This document shows, in pieces, positions 1-6,767 of a DNA stretch of 13,592 nucleotides (position 1 is its first letter; every line of letters begins with the position of its first letter). The DNA lies in the NCBI GenBank assembly GCA_030671565.1, contig DAOVIC010000028.1:1-13592 (forward strand), in the 5' to 3' direction. A program made the translations under genes and the position numbers. The DNA is from Anaerohalosphaeraceae bacterium (GTDB taxonomy: Bacteria > Planctomycetota > Phycisphaerae > Sedimentisphaerales > Anaerohalosphaeraceae). The notes under the pieces were generated by a model. The model was not told where the DNA came from and did not search any database. It saw only the letters and a program-made list of their open reading frames with translations.

Positions 1-597
1 GCCGGCATCAAGACTTATCCTGCACCGGGCCCGCCCCTTCTCAAAAAGCTTTTGGTAATGCATGCTCTTCTTCCACAAACCTGCGTCATCTCCTCTGCTC
101 GCCAAAGTCGCATAAACACTCGCTATCACCGCAAACACTGACGCCTGACGAAGAGCTTCGGTATCGACCAGGTCATCGGCATCGAATTCACTGCTGCTGT
201 CACCAGGCCCGATACCGAAATATTGCGTAAGCTCAAACAACACCTGCCGTCCCTGAGGTGCAAAAGTACTTATCCTGTAATGAATATCACTGGCATCTCC
301 CGGCCCAACAGCAGCCAAAGATACATCCCCTCGCACCACCGAAACTGTAAGCTCATCCGCCCCGTCAACCGATACTATCTCATATGCACCGTCAAGCTTA
401 CCGTCGTCGCTCCGCAGGTACGCAACTCCGCCTGCCGCAACCTGTCCGGCAATAAAATCCCCCTCCGAAGCCGTTAAAGTCGTACCGTTCAAAACCGCTC
501 CCGTCCCTTCACGAACCACCTGCCACGGAAAATGAAGATCCGCAAAAAGAACAGCTTCATACTTCAATAAATCCGAATCACTGGAAAATATCTGCAT
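1..597 (-). CDS. Putative phage head-tail connector protein (3' end outside window)
   Basis: An open frame of 199 codons reads from an ATG at 597 to the left edge without a stop. The ATG follows a TGAGG ribosome-binding site. The N-terminus begins MQIFSSDSDL. Residues about 33-115 look like a small beta-rich module (GDFIA, then YEIVSVDGADELTV). The last 60 visible residues look helical and contain LRQASVFAVIASVYATLA and then a WKKSMHYQKLFEKG stretch. That helical pattern, and a position directly after the capsid gene, is what I know from neck or head-tail adaptor proteins that dock under the portal. The gene is the last visible member of a co-oriented portal, scaffold, capsid and connector series, 114 bp downstream of the capsid gene. 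The family assignment is an inference from position and pattern. A minor head or decoration protein is possible. Confidence 0.6.
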   Translation of the reverse strand, partial: MQIFSSDSDLLKYEAVLFADLHFPWQVVREGTGAVLNGTTLTASEGDFIAGQVAAGGVAYLRSDDGKLDGAYEIVSVDGADELTVSVVRGDVSLAAVGPGDASDIHYRISTFAPQGRQVLFELTQYFGIGPGDSSSEFDADDLVDTEALRQASVFAVIASVYATLASRGDDAGLWKKSMHYQKLFEKGRARCRISLDAG

Positions 598-608
598 AAC
601 AAAACCTC

Positions 609-680
609 AAAAAAACGTGAAAACCGTAAGGACAACGCACACACACGCTGCCGTTACGGTTTGCACGATCGCTCGTGCAA
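609..680 (-). other. Two stem-loops between capsid and connector genes
   Basis: In the gap after the capsid stop, 661-680 is a perfect 8-bp stem with a 4-nt loop (TTGCACGA / TCGTGCAA). Bases 621-629 and 654-662 form a second perfect 9-bp stem (AAACCGTAA / TTACGGTTT) with a 24-nt loop. The two stems share bases 661-662, so they compete slightly. Read on the minus strand, the second stem is followed after five bases by seven T residues (609-615), just before the connector ribosome-binding site. This resembles a weak or leaky terminator that would lower connector expression relative to capsid. It could instead be an mRNA-processing or stability hairpin. Confidence 0.5.
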
Positions 681-711
681 ACTTGAAAAAACTAGTGCTT
701 TGTCCTCAGTA

Positions 712-1866
712 CTAACTGACACTCAAACCGCGGATCAAACCGTGTGCAGCCTCGTTCTTAAGCTCCAGCGTATACTCGCCGATAAGCTCGCCGCACTCGT
801 AATCACCGCCACTGGCCAGCGGCTTAAAGTGAAAACTCCTCCCCGCAAGTGGAAGCACATTGACCCTCGAAGAATCGAGCATGATAACCGCGTCCTGCGG
901 CAGCCACCGCGTCGCAACCACCTTGCAAACACCGAAGTCACTCTCGTAAACGCTAAGCAGGTCACGATAAACCGTATCGCTCGACGTATATCCGCGAATA
1001 CCGGAAAGCAGCGCATTGATCTTACGCTTCTGAAATCCGCCAACAAGGATCAGGTCGACATTACCGTTGCTGTTCTCCCAGATATTACGAAGCACATAGT
1101 TGACCATTTCTTCGTCAAGATCGCTGCCCGCAGGAAAACCGCTGTCACCGGTACTGAATACGTTCGTTGAAAGATGCTGAATAAGACCCTTCATCGTTCG
1201 TCTTACAGTATCGCTGCCCTGCGGATCGCTCGCCGCTCTTCCGCCGTTGATCACCGTATTTTCCAGGTCGCGTATAAGCTCACGCAAACGCTCCTGCTTC
1301 TGGTAATCCATCTCATCGCTAAGACCAAGCTGGCTTGCCGCCATATCCGTACCGCTTACCTCGACCGCAGACGCAAAGATCTGCGTGTAATTACCAAGCC
1401 GACTGCGATTAGTAAACCGCGCCGCAGGCTTATCCCCGCCTTCAAGCGCCGCGTTACCGAGGATATTGATAACCTGCCCGTCAACAACATCCTCTGCGAC
1501 AGTCCCTGCATAAGCGCGAACGACAGTCAGCGTATCGGTGTTAACCGCCGTCACCAGCATAAGCTCGCCCGAACCTTCGACCTGTATCTGGTCGCCAACA
1601 CGAAACCTGCTGCCGTTTGCCACATCAAATGCAGTCTCACCGTCAGGATCGGCAATAGACGAATCGTCCACCGAATCCTTATTAGGAAGCAATATATCCT
1701 CAAGCCACTCGTGATGCGTACTCGTCGCACCCCGAAGCGGATCGCCCAAAGCATCCAGAAGCGGCGTCTCATACGGACTTACTATCCCGACAAGATCCGC
1801 CACATCTTCCGCTATTTCCGGCAGAGATGTACCCGCCGAATAAGTTGACTTACCACTAAACGCCAT
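712..1866 (-). CDS. SU10/DUF5309-type phage major capsid protein
   Basis: A 384-residue protein that would form the shell of a tailed-phage head with the HK97 fold. The N-terminus (LPEIAEDVADLVGIVSPYETPLLDALG) is typical of the SU10-like/DUF5309 capsid family, in which a short N-arm leads into a substrate-like DPLRGATSTHHEW segment. The middle carries EVSGTDMAASQLGLSDEMDYQ and a helix ending in ENTVINGG. The C-terminal half has LILVGGFQKRKINAL and ends in EYTLELKNEAAHGLIRGL, as in the family. Residues about 75-137 look like an inserted beta module (GDQIQVEGSGELMLVTAV, then LTVVRAYAGT). An AAGGAG site lies just before the ATG. Its place after portal and scaffold fits. A 243-bp structured gap precedes it, unlike the short gap between portal and scaffold. 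The family is assigned from memory of its sequence pattern. Confidence 0.88.
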   Translation of the reverse strand: MAFSGKSTYSAGTSLPEIAEDVADLVGIVSPYETPLLDALGDPLRGATSTHHEWLEDILLPNKDSVDDSSIADPDGETAFDVANGSRFRVGDQIQVEGSGELMLVTAVNTDTLTVVRAYAGTVAEDVVDGQVINILGNAALEGGDKPAARFTNRSRLGNYTQIFASAVEVSGTDMAASQLGLSDEMDYQKQERLRELIRDLENTVINGGRAASDPQGSDTVRRTMKGLIQHLSTNVFSTGDSGFPAGSDLDEEMVNYVLRNIWENSNGNVDLILVGGFQKRKINALLSGIRGYTSSDTVYRDLLSVYESDFGVCKVVATRWLPQDAVIMLDSSRVNVLPLAGRSFHFKPLASGGDYECGELIGEYTLELKNEAAHGLIRGLSVS

Positions 1867-2109
1867 ATCAAAACTCCTTCAAAACATAATTAAATAGCCT
1901 CGGCCGTAAGGCCGAAACCACCATTGGACATTATTCATTAAGGGTAGCTCTAATAATTGCTTTTGAGCGGCAAGTAGAAGATTTTTGCTTTCCGGCAAGG
2001 AAGATAAATCAGCCTTAGTTGAAGCTAAGGCGGCTTTTATCTGACGCCGACCGGAATCAAAAAGATTCGCTTGTCCGACAAAATGAATTTTTAGAGGTTC
2101 CCTTAAACA
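1867..2109 (-). promoter_or_regulatory. Long structured leader/gap before the capsid gene
   Basis: This 243-bp gap holds no credible gene. Bases 2002-2008 (AGATAAA) and 2036-2042 (TTTATCT) pair around an inner perfect 7-bp stem, GCCTTAG (2012-2018) with CTAAGGC (2025-2031), giving a long interrupted hairpin. Bases 1900-1915 form a perfect 6-bp stem TCGGCC / GGCCGA with a GTAA loop (TTAC on the minus strand). A minus-strand 19-codon frame starting near 1944 would end at the capsid ribosome-binding site, but it mostly reads through repeat sequence. The gap could host an internal promoter or an RNA element raising capsid expression. No convincing -35/-10 pair was found. Confidence 0.4.
1897..1922. 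repeat. Dispersed GCCTCGGCC element, copy A
   Basis: The sequence GCCTCGGCC, a short spacer, then GGCCGAAACCACC matches copy C at 6661-6685 at nearly every position outside the loop. Both contain the palindromic arms TCGGCC / GGCCGA. The adjoining CATTGGACATTATTCATT stretch resembles widely dispersed non-coding repeats that I recall from several bacterial phyla; that comparison is from memory. Confidence 0.55.
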
Positions 2110-2631
2110 TTAGACATTTACAAATCGACGTCGAACACGCATGTACTCCTGCACATCAGATCGACTGCCGCTTACCGCAGCCCGCTTGGCCACACTCTCC
2201 AAAACACCTTTACCCGCCGACGACCTGTCCTTAATTCCAGATGTCCGCTCCGCTGCCGCAGGCATTTCAAAACCGCCAAACAAATACACCTTCTCATTTC
2301 TTACTTGCTCGACCACAGAATCGACATCTTCGACGCCTTTGCCATCCATCCTCTCCCTGGCAACAAGCATCGCCGTCTCCAGATCGTTAACTCCCGCAGA
2401 CACAAGACAGCTCGAAAGCTTTCGATCAAGCCGCATCGCTTCAAGCTCGACTTTCAGCTTCTCGCCATCGACCTTACTCTCACTAAGCTGCTCGCTAATC
2501 TCTTGCAGCTTCCTCTCTGCCGTCTGCGCCCTCTTGCGATACCGGATAGATTCCCCCACAGGAACAAGCCGATCCGCACCCAAACTTTCGTCTTCTGACA
2601 ACCCCTGACTTACCAAGTCAACTTCGCTCAT
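2110..2631 (-). CDS. Probable phage scaffolding protein
   Basis: A 173-residue, highly charged and mostly helical protein between the portal and capsid genes, the usual place of the scaffolding protein that templates procapsid assembly and is then removed. Residues about 28-75 are rich in E, K, Q, L and R with heptad-like spacing (AERKLQEISEQLSESK) and are predicted by eye to form a coiled coil. The C-terminus is basic (MRVRRRFVNV), as in scaffolds that bind the inner capsid surface. An AGGAGAGG site precedes the ATG. The gene follows the portal by 45 bp and is probably co-transcribed with it. There is no protease motif. Scaffold sequences diverge quickly, so the call rests on position, size and composition. 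Confidence 0.65.
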   Translation of the reverse strand: MSEVDLVSQGLSEDESLGADRLVPVGESIRYRKRAQTAERKLQEISEQLSESKVDGEKLKVELEAMRLDRKLSSCLVSAGVNDLETAMLVARERMDGKGVEDVDSVVEQVRNEKVYLFGGFEMPAAAERTSGIKDRSSAGKGVLESVAKRAAVSGSRSDVQEYMRVRRRFVNV

Positions 2632-2676
2632 AAAAAATCCTCTCCTGTATAATACCCTCAGCTAAAGGTATAATTA

Positions 2677-4224
2677 CTATGACCTGTATCCAAGTTCCGA
2701 CAGAAACTGCTCCGTCGGAACACCAAGCTCTTTCTTCATCTGCGCCTCCTGCAATTTCTCCTTCACATCCTCAGGAAGAGGATAAGGAAACACAACCTCG
2801 ACCTCTCTTTCCGCAGGATCCGTCTGATATGCCCCGCAGGCATCCAGCGTATGAAGAACAAGACGTACGATCTGCTTTAGCCCTTCTCCATAAGTAAACT
2901 GTTTCCGCGCCGTCTTAGAAAGCATCCCCATAAACGTCATCTTAAGCGCAACACCACTCGTAAGATTCCCAAGCTTATTCTTCAACACGCCTGCAACAAC
3001 TGGAGTCACACCGCTTACTTTGTCCATCGCCTCACGAATCTCGACTATATGCATATCCTCGCTCGGAGTCTTAGCGTCACCGCCAAATTGCTCGATACTC
3101 GCATCCGGATTATCAGTACACCACATCCTCCCCGGCGAAATCGCCCTGTCGCCAAATCCCTCGACACCCTTGGCAAGATACATCTTGAAAGACTGTAAAG
3201 TTATCCGGTTAGCCCTGTCGCTAAGCCTGGTATTAAGCTCATCCTGCAAACCCAAAAGCTGCTCGACATCGCTTTGCCCCTCATAAAAATACGGCTGTGC
3301 AATATTTTGAATATGCACCACCGGCACAACACCAAGAACATTCGCGCCTTCGCTGACCAACTCCCTGTTCTCATACCTTTGCCACCAGTTAGAACCGATT
3401 ACTTCCGTAACCATCGCCTGATCGCGCCGGCTGCTGTCAGATATCCCGCCAAGCAATCTCTGCATAAAACCCCCTTCTGTAACGATGGAGTTCTTCTGCT
3501 GATAAAAATTTTGAATGTAATGATCGATCCTCCTGTAATTATTTTCATTCAGAACAGGCAGTGCTCGCGGAGCCTCTATCAGTTCCAGGCCCACCTTGGA
3601 GGCAGATTGAAGAACTGAATGAAATGAAGAAAAAGACGAACCGGTAGAATCATTGGAATTGCTGCTTGCGCCGTGCAGGCGCTGCATCTTATGAAGGACC
3701 TCCTCGCCGGGCCGGACTATACAGTCAACGAAACCGTACACACTCCCAAGCACTGCCATATCCTGAATAAAACCCGCACCGCCATTAGCCGCAAAAACGC
3801 CATTTATGATCTGTTCGATTTCGCTGCGCCTTCGGCCATCCGGTGCCTTACTTACAAAACTTACCCCCTTGCCGGATAGAAAATCAACCATCGCGTTAAT
3901 ACGCCAGGCAATATCATTTTCGATCACCACCTCCTTGCGACCGATATCACCAACCGCTTGCCCGCCGGAAATGCTGTCTGCACCTCGATATGAAAAACCG
4001 GTTATCCGCGACGGCAAACCGATCTCCTGACCCTGAACATAGTTCCTGCTCGCCTCGTTATCGGCGCCGCCACCAGTCTCGACAGAATCATAAATCGGAT
4101 TCTGATAATATTCCCAAAACCGCCCAAAACGCCCCGCACGATCCGACCACTGTCCGTCAACAAGCCACTCGACAAAAGATTCGTCAAGAACGCCAGGACC
4201 AAAACCCCCGAAATCAAACCCCAT
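2677..4224 (-). CDS. Phage portal protein, SPP1 gp6-like
   Basis: A 515-residue protein matching the portal proteins that form the dodecameric DNA channel at the unique vertex of tailed-phage heads. Family-like stretches are the early NDIAWRINAMVDFLSGKG, the VLGSVYGFVDCIV segment of the wing, the LLGLQDELNTRLSDRANRIT helix with SFKMYLAKGV, and the LTSGVALKMTFMGMLSKTARKQ segment before the C-terminal helices, all reminiscent of SPP1 gp6-type portals. The length is normal for that family. An AAAGAGG site precedes the ATG. No large or small terminase gene lies upstream: only 297 bp separate this start from the next gene, which encodes an unrelated secreted foldase. The cassette therefore appears to begin at the portal, which is unusual. 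Confidence 0.88.
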   Translation of the reverse strand: MGFDFGGFGPGVLDESFVEWLVDGQWSDRAGRFGRFWEYYQNPIYDSVETGGGADNEASRNYVQGQEIGLPSRITGFSYRGADSISGGQAVGDIGRKEVVIENDIAWRINAMVDFLSGKGVSFVSKAPDGRRRSEIEQIINGVFAANGGAGFIQDMAVLGSVYGFVDCIVRPGEEVLHKMQRLHGASSNSNDSTGSSFSSFHSVLQSASKVGLELIEAPRALPVLNENNYRRIDHYIQNFYQQKNSIVTEGGFMQRLLGGISDSSRRDQAMVTEVIGSNWWQRYENRELVSEGANVLGVVPVVHIQNIAQPYFYEGQSDVEQLLGLQDELNTRLSDRANRITLQSFKMYLAKGVEGFGDRAISPGRMWCTDNPDASIEQFGGDAKTPSEDMHIVEIREAMDKVSGVTPVVAGVLKNKLGNLTSGVALKMTFMGMLSKTARKQFTYGEGLKQIVRLVLHTLDACGAYQTDPAEREVEVVFPYPLPEDVKEKLQEAQMKKELGVPTEQFLSELGYRS

Positions 4225-4466
4225 AACTTAGCCTCTTTATTAATTTTCCTCAACGCAAACCAAAACGCCTTATGACACGCCTCTGTATTACCCGCCAACT
4301 TGCGCGTTTCGTGCGAAATTTCAAAAAAAAGAAGTGCCAAAAAAACATAACCCCATGCAAAACAAAAAGATAAATTTTTTTACTTTTCCACCCCATAGCA
4401 AGATAACATATGCGCAATCCGTGCTATTAAGATATAACCAGTCCCAAAACAAAACCCAATGCGCAT
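4225..4466 (-). other. Gap upstream of the portal gene
   Basis: About 240 bp between the foldase terminator and the portal start. A long T/A-rich part (about 4325-4385 on the minus strand) resembles an UP-element or AT-rich promoter region. The hexamer TGCGCA occurs twice (near 4411 and 4460). The promoter of the phage cassette must lie here or further upstream, but no clear -35/-10 pair is visible. A minus-strand frame from 4340 overlaps the portal start in another phase; I see no reason to call it a gene. Confidence 0.3.
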
Positions 4467-4497
4467 AAAAAAAGAGCCGCAAGCAAAAGCCAGCGGC
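4467..4497 (-). terminator. Rho-independent terminator of the foldase gene
   Basis: Read on the minus strand, a GC-rich stem GCCGC / GCGGC (4493-4497 with 4476-4480) has an inner GC/GC pair and a TTTT apex. It is followed by TCT and a run of seven T residues (4467-4473). It lies 25 bp after the foldase stop codon. It should separate the foldase transcript from the phage portal cassette downstream. Confidence 0.85.
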
Positions 4498-4521
4498 CCC
4501 TGATTAATCATCAGACATTAA

Positions 4522-5517
4522 TCATTTCAGCTCCCGCGGCCACACGATCCGGGCCCTGGAAAGTAAATGCGCAACATACTGAACGGAAAACCCACGCTTC
4601 TTCTCTTCTCCAAGCCATTTAATTATATCCTCTCTCGCCTGCTCATAAGGTATCTGCACGCCTTCCTTCCTGTCGGTCACCTTAATAATATGATACCCGT
4701 AAGGCATCTTGATCGGATTAGCAACCTCACCCGGTATCAAACTCAACGCCACCTCGGCGATCTCCGGCATCATATTCTCTTCTGTAAAAAAACCCAGATC
4801 ACCTCCCGTCTTCCGCGTATTCTCATCGTCACTGTAACGGCTAACCAGCATACCAAAATCGATCCCGCTCCTGACCTGTTTCATTATATCGTCAACCTTG
4901 ACCTTAGCTTTCGCCTCAGCCGACTTCTCCGAACCCTCCATCTTTATCAGTATATGACTGGCACGCACTGCCGTCGGAGTTCTAAATTCATAGACATGCT
5001 TATCGTAATATCTTTTCGCCTCTGCCTCCTTCACTTCAAAAGCCTTTGCCCCCGCCTCCATCTTGATGAGCTTATCAAAACACATCTCCATCCCGATACG
5101 TCGCTTTAATTCGTCGGGCCCGACACCTTCATTGACCATAACCATACTCAAAAAACTGTCCACGTTGACCCCCGCCTGCTGTGCTGTCTCCTGCATACGC
5201 TTATAAATTTCCTCATCCTTAACCGTTACCTTTTTAAACGCGATCCTGTCGGCGATAACCCGCCTCTCTACCAAAGTATCTATCGCTTTCCTCCGCATCT
5301 CAAACCGCATCGCGCTGGTAAGAATTTCCGTAGGAGCCATCATCCTCTTAAGTTGACCTTCGATCTCTTTGCTAAGATCGCTCTGCATAATATGCCTGCC
5401 ATTGACAGTTACCACGATCGTGTCGGCAGCCGCACTTTTCCCCCGGCCTGCACACAAAGCAAACGACGAAAAAACAACCAAAATAACCTGGGCTAAAATT
5501 ACTGAATATGATTTCAT
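4522..5517 (-). CDS. Secreted SurA/PpiC-type peptidyl-prolyl cis-trans isomerase (foldase)
   Basis: A 331-residue periplasmic or surface chaperone that helps fold exported proteins by prolyl isomerisation. Residues 1-23 are a hydrophobic signal peptide (VILVVFSSFALCAG). Residues about 33-165 match the helical SurA N-domain that grips substrates (VVTVNGRHIMQSDL, then the LVERRVIADRIAF helix). Residues about 183-284 are a single parvulin domain, with ASHILIKM (His188), FGMLVSRYSDD, GGDLGFF and YGYHIIKV. The helical tail up to residue 331 folds back on the N-domain in this family. The ribosome-binding site is weak (GGAACGGATG). The gene has its own terminator and is probably monocistronic. It is a host-type gene although it directly abuts the phage cassette. 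The single parvulin domain places it nearer PrsA/PpiC-type foldases than E. coli SurA, which has two. Confidence 0.85.
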   Translation of the reverse strand: MKSYSVILAQVILVVFSSFALCAGRGKSAAADTIVVTVNGRHIMQSDLSKEIEGQLKRMMAPTEILTSAMRFEMRRKAIDTLVERRVIADRIAFKKVTVKDEEIYKRMQETAQQAGVNVDSFLSMVMVNEGVGPDELKRRIGMEMCFDKLIKMEAGAKAFEVKEAEAKRYYDKHVYEFRTPTAVRASHILIKMEGSEKSAEAKAKVKVDDIMKQVRSGIDFGMLVSRYSDDENTRKTGGDLGFFTEENMMPEIAEVALSLIPGEVANPIKMPYGYHIIKVTDRKEGVQIPYEQAREDIIKWLGEEKKRGFSVQYVAHLLSRARIVWPRELK

Positions 5518-5852
5518 AAAACATCCGTTCCAACAATAAAACAGCCTCGGCCGTCAAACCGTATCCTCAATTTTGCATTTTTATTTTTGATCTTTGATTT
5601 TTCTATTTTTAAACCGAGTTCCCGCTTAAAGTAGCAAAATCAACCCCCGCAGTCAAGTTTCTTCACCAACGACAAGCAGACCGCCGCACAAAAATTACTG
5701 ATTTACGCAAATCATACGTTCAAAACTATCTTAAGATTTACAGATTTCGCTTTTTTCTTGCAAAATCATCGCCCGCCCCATAACCTGTCCTGTCGATTCA
5801 AAATTAAAATAACACTTGACCTTGTTGCACAACAGTTTATTGCGATCAAAAC
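5518..5852. other. Divergent gap between foldase and thioesterase; repeat copy B
   Basis: 335 bp between divergent genes with no credible coding frame. Bases 5544-5553 carry GCCTCGGCCG, a partial copy of the dispersed element, followed by a T-rich run (5570-5622) of repeated TTTTGATCTTTGATTTTT-like words that look like low-complexity repeat DNA. GATTTACGCAAATC (near 5709) is a short palindrome. TTGACC at 5816-5821 followed 16 bp later by TATTGC is a possible but weak promoter for the thioesterase; it would give a nearly leaderless transcript. Confidence 0.4.
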
Positions 5853-6266
5853 ATGGAAATGAAGCTTCCTGAAAAAACAACGGTAACCACCCACACCATC
5901 ACTATTATCCCTCGATATTGTGAAACCGACCAGGCCGGCGTCGTACACCACACCGTATATCCGATATGGCTCGAAATGGGACGAACAGAACTCTTGCGAG
6001 AAAACGGCATCGCATACAGCCAACTCGAAAAAGCCGGAACGTTCTTCGTCGTCGCAGACCTAAACATCAAATACCGCAGACCGGCACTCTATGACGAAAA
6101 GCTGGACCTAAGCACCACCATCACAAAGGTAACGTCTGCACGCGTAGAACACTCATATTCACTGAAAAATGCCTCCGGAATAGTGCTTGCGGAAGCAATA
6201 ACAACACTCGCATGCGTCGACCCAAAAGGTTCGCTCCAGAAAATACCAGATTTCATGAGCCTATAG
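5853..6266 (+). CDS. YbgC/FadM-type acyl-CoA thioesterase (hot-dog fold)
   Basis: A 137-residue single-domain hot-dog enzyme predicted to hydrolyse acyl-CoA thioesters in the cytoplasm. The family signature is plain: PRYCETDQAGVVHHTVYPIWLEMGR, with the catalytic Asp26 in the ETDxxGVVHH motif and a following RTELLRENGI helix. Next come FFVVADLNIKYRRPALYDEKL and the SYSLKNASGIVLAEAITTLACVD strands. Length and order match the YbgC/4-hydroxybenzoyl-CoA thioesterase group; the acyl substrate cannot be told from sequence. Start choice is uncertain: ATG at 5853 and ATG at 5859 are both possible, and neither has a clear ribosome-binding site. This may mean leaderless or weak translation. It sits alone, with no Tol-Pal genes nearby, so the YbgC-Tol link is not supported here. 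Confidence 0.85.
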   Translation: MEMKLPEKTTVTTHTITIIPRYCETDQAGVVHHTVYPIWLEMGRTELLRENGIAYSQLEKAGTFFVVADLNIKYRRPALYDEKLDLSTTITKVTSARVEHSYSLKNASGIVLAEAITTLACVDPKGSLQKIPDFMSL

Positions 6267-6447
6267 CAGCAAAACCTGTCGCCCAAGCATTCAAATACAG
6301 CTTTGCCCCAGGATTTAGAAGTTTTGTATATAAAACAGCCCCACCGAAGCCTGCTTTTACCCCCCTAACGCACCTGAAAACGCATTTTTCACAAAAATAT
6401 GGAATTTCACCCCCTCGATTTGGCATCCCTGATTTTATTTCTTATTA

Positions 6448-6473
6448 TATATATGACAGTTATATATGACAGT
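6448..6473. repeat. Tandem 13-bp direct repeat TATATATGACAGT
   Basis: Two perfect adjoining copies of TATATATGACAGT (6448-6460 and 6461-6473), followed by TATAG. It lies about 40 bp upstream of the structured segment beginning near 6485. It could be a paired regulator-binding site or simple slippage. Confidence 0.7.
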
Positions 6474-6484
6474 TATAGTCGCTT

Positions 6485-6680
6485 CTGTTCTGGGTTAAAT
6501 TTGGGGAAACAGAAATGTCGCCGAGGACAAAAAGAAACTGGATTAAGAAACTAGAGCAACTGCGGTTTTACATCCAGGAAAGAGGACCGCCGGGCCGAAA
6601 AAGGAATCCTTCATTTCACGAAGCTCCCTTTCGGCCTGGGGGCCTGTTTTTGTATTATCTGCCTCGGCCAGGGGCCGAAT
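6485..6680 (+). ncRNA. Candidate structured RNA (unassigned)
   Basis: GCCGAGG at 6520-6526 pairs with CCTCGGC at 6662-6668 and encloses a perfect 8-bp helix GGCCGAAA / TTTCGGCC (6593-6600 with 6629-6636). That helix extends to 11 bp with one G-U pair. A competing hairpin TCGGCC-AGG-GGCCGA occupies 6664-6678. A GGCCTGTTTTT run follows the inner helix at about 6641-6651. The strand is assumed; the structure could equally form on the minus strand. It matches no RNA class I recognise, and part of it is the repeat element, so it may be just repeat DNA. Confidence 0.25.
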
Positions 6681-6725
6681 CCACCACTTCATCATCGAAT
6701 GTTCCTTGTTGAGTGTTGGATATTC
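6661..6725. repeat. Dispersed GCCTCGGCC element, copy C, with flanking repeat word
   Basis: Bases 6661-6685 (GCCTCGGCC-AGG-GGCCGAATCCACC) align with copy A at 1897-1922, differing mainly in the loop. Bases 6697-6725 hold the words GAATGTTCCTTGTTG and TTGGATATTC. From memory, these are typical of intergenic repeats scattered through genomes of several phyla. Confidence 0.5.
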
Positions 6726-6767
6726 TTTTTTTCTTCAATTATGCCTCGGATTGATTTAAGAACACCC

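Larger units (their letters stand above)
6267..6767. other. 500-bp gene-poor stretch with repeats and RNA-like structure
   Basis: No convincing gene lies between the thioesterase and the AmmeMemoRadiSam B gene, which converge on it. It holds a 13-bp tandem duplication at 6448-6473, a strong 11-bp stem (6590-6600 with 6629-6639), a long-range 7-bp stem (6520-6526 with 6662-6668), and copy C of the dispersed GCCTCGGCC element with a flanking repeat-like word (6697-6725). Frames on both strands span 6515-6712, but their composition follows the palindromes rather than a protein. Neither resembles a family I know. Confidence 0.5.

Noticed and set aside
661..1848. Long plus-strand frames opposite the capsid gene
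   Set aside because: They are antisense shadows of the capsid gene: basic, low in recognisable domains and without ribosome-binding sites.
4002..4340. Minus-strand frame of 112 codons overlapping the portal start, considered as a terminase remnant
   Set aside because: The first 40 residues look protein-like, but the start is a TTG in a T-rich run, there is no terminase motif, and most of it lies inside the portal gene in another phase.
4522..5517. Foldase gene as part of the phage cassette
   Set aside because: It has a signal peptide, parvulin motifs and its own strong terminator before the portal gene, so it looks like a separate host gene.
6515..6712. Plus-strand frame of 65 codons in the gene-poor stretch, and a minus-strand frame opposite it
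   Set aside because: Both follow palindromes and the dispersed repeat; neither has a family-like pattern. A start with GGGG upstream is not enough.
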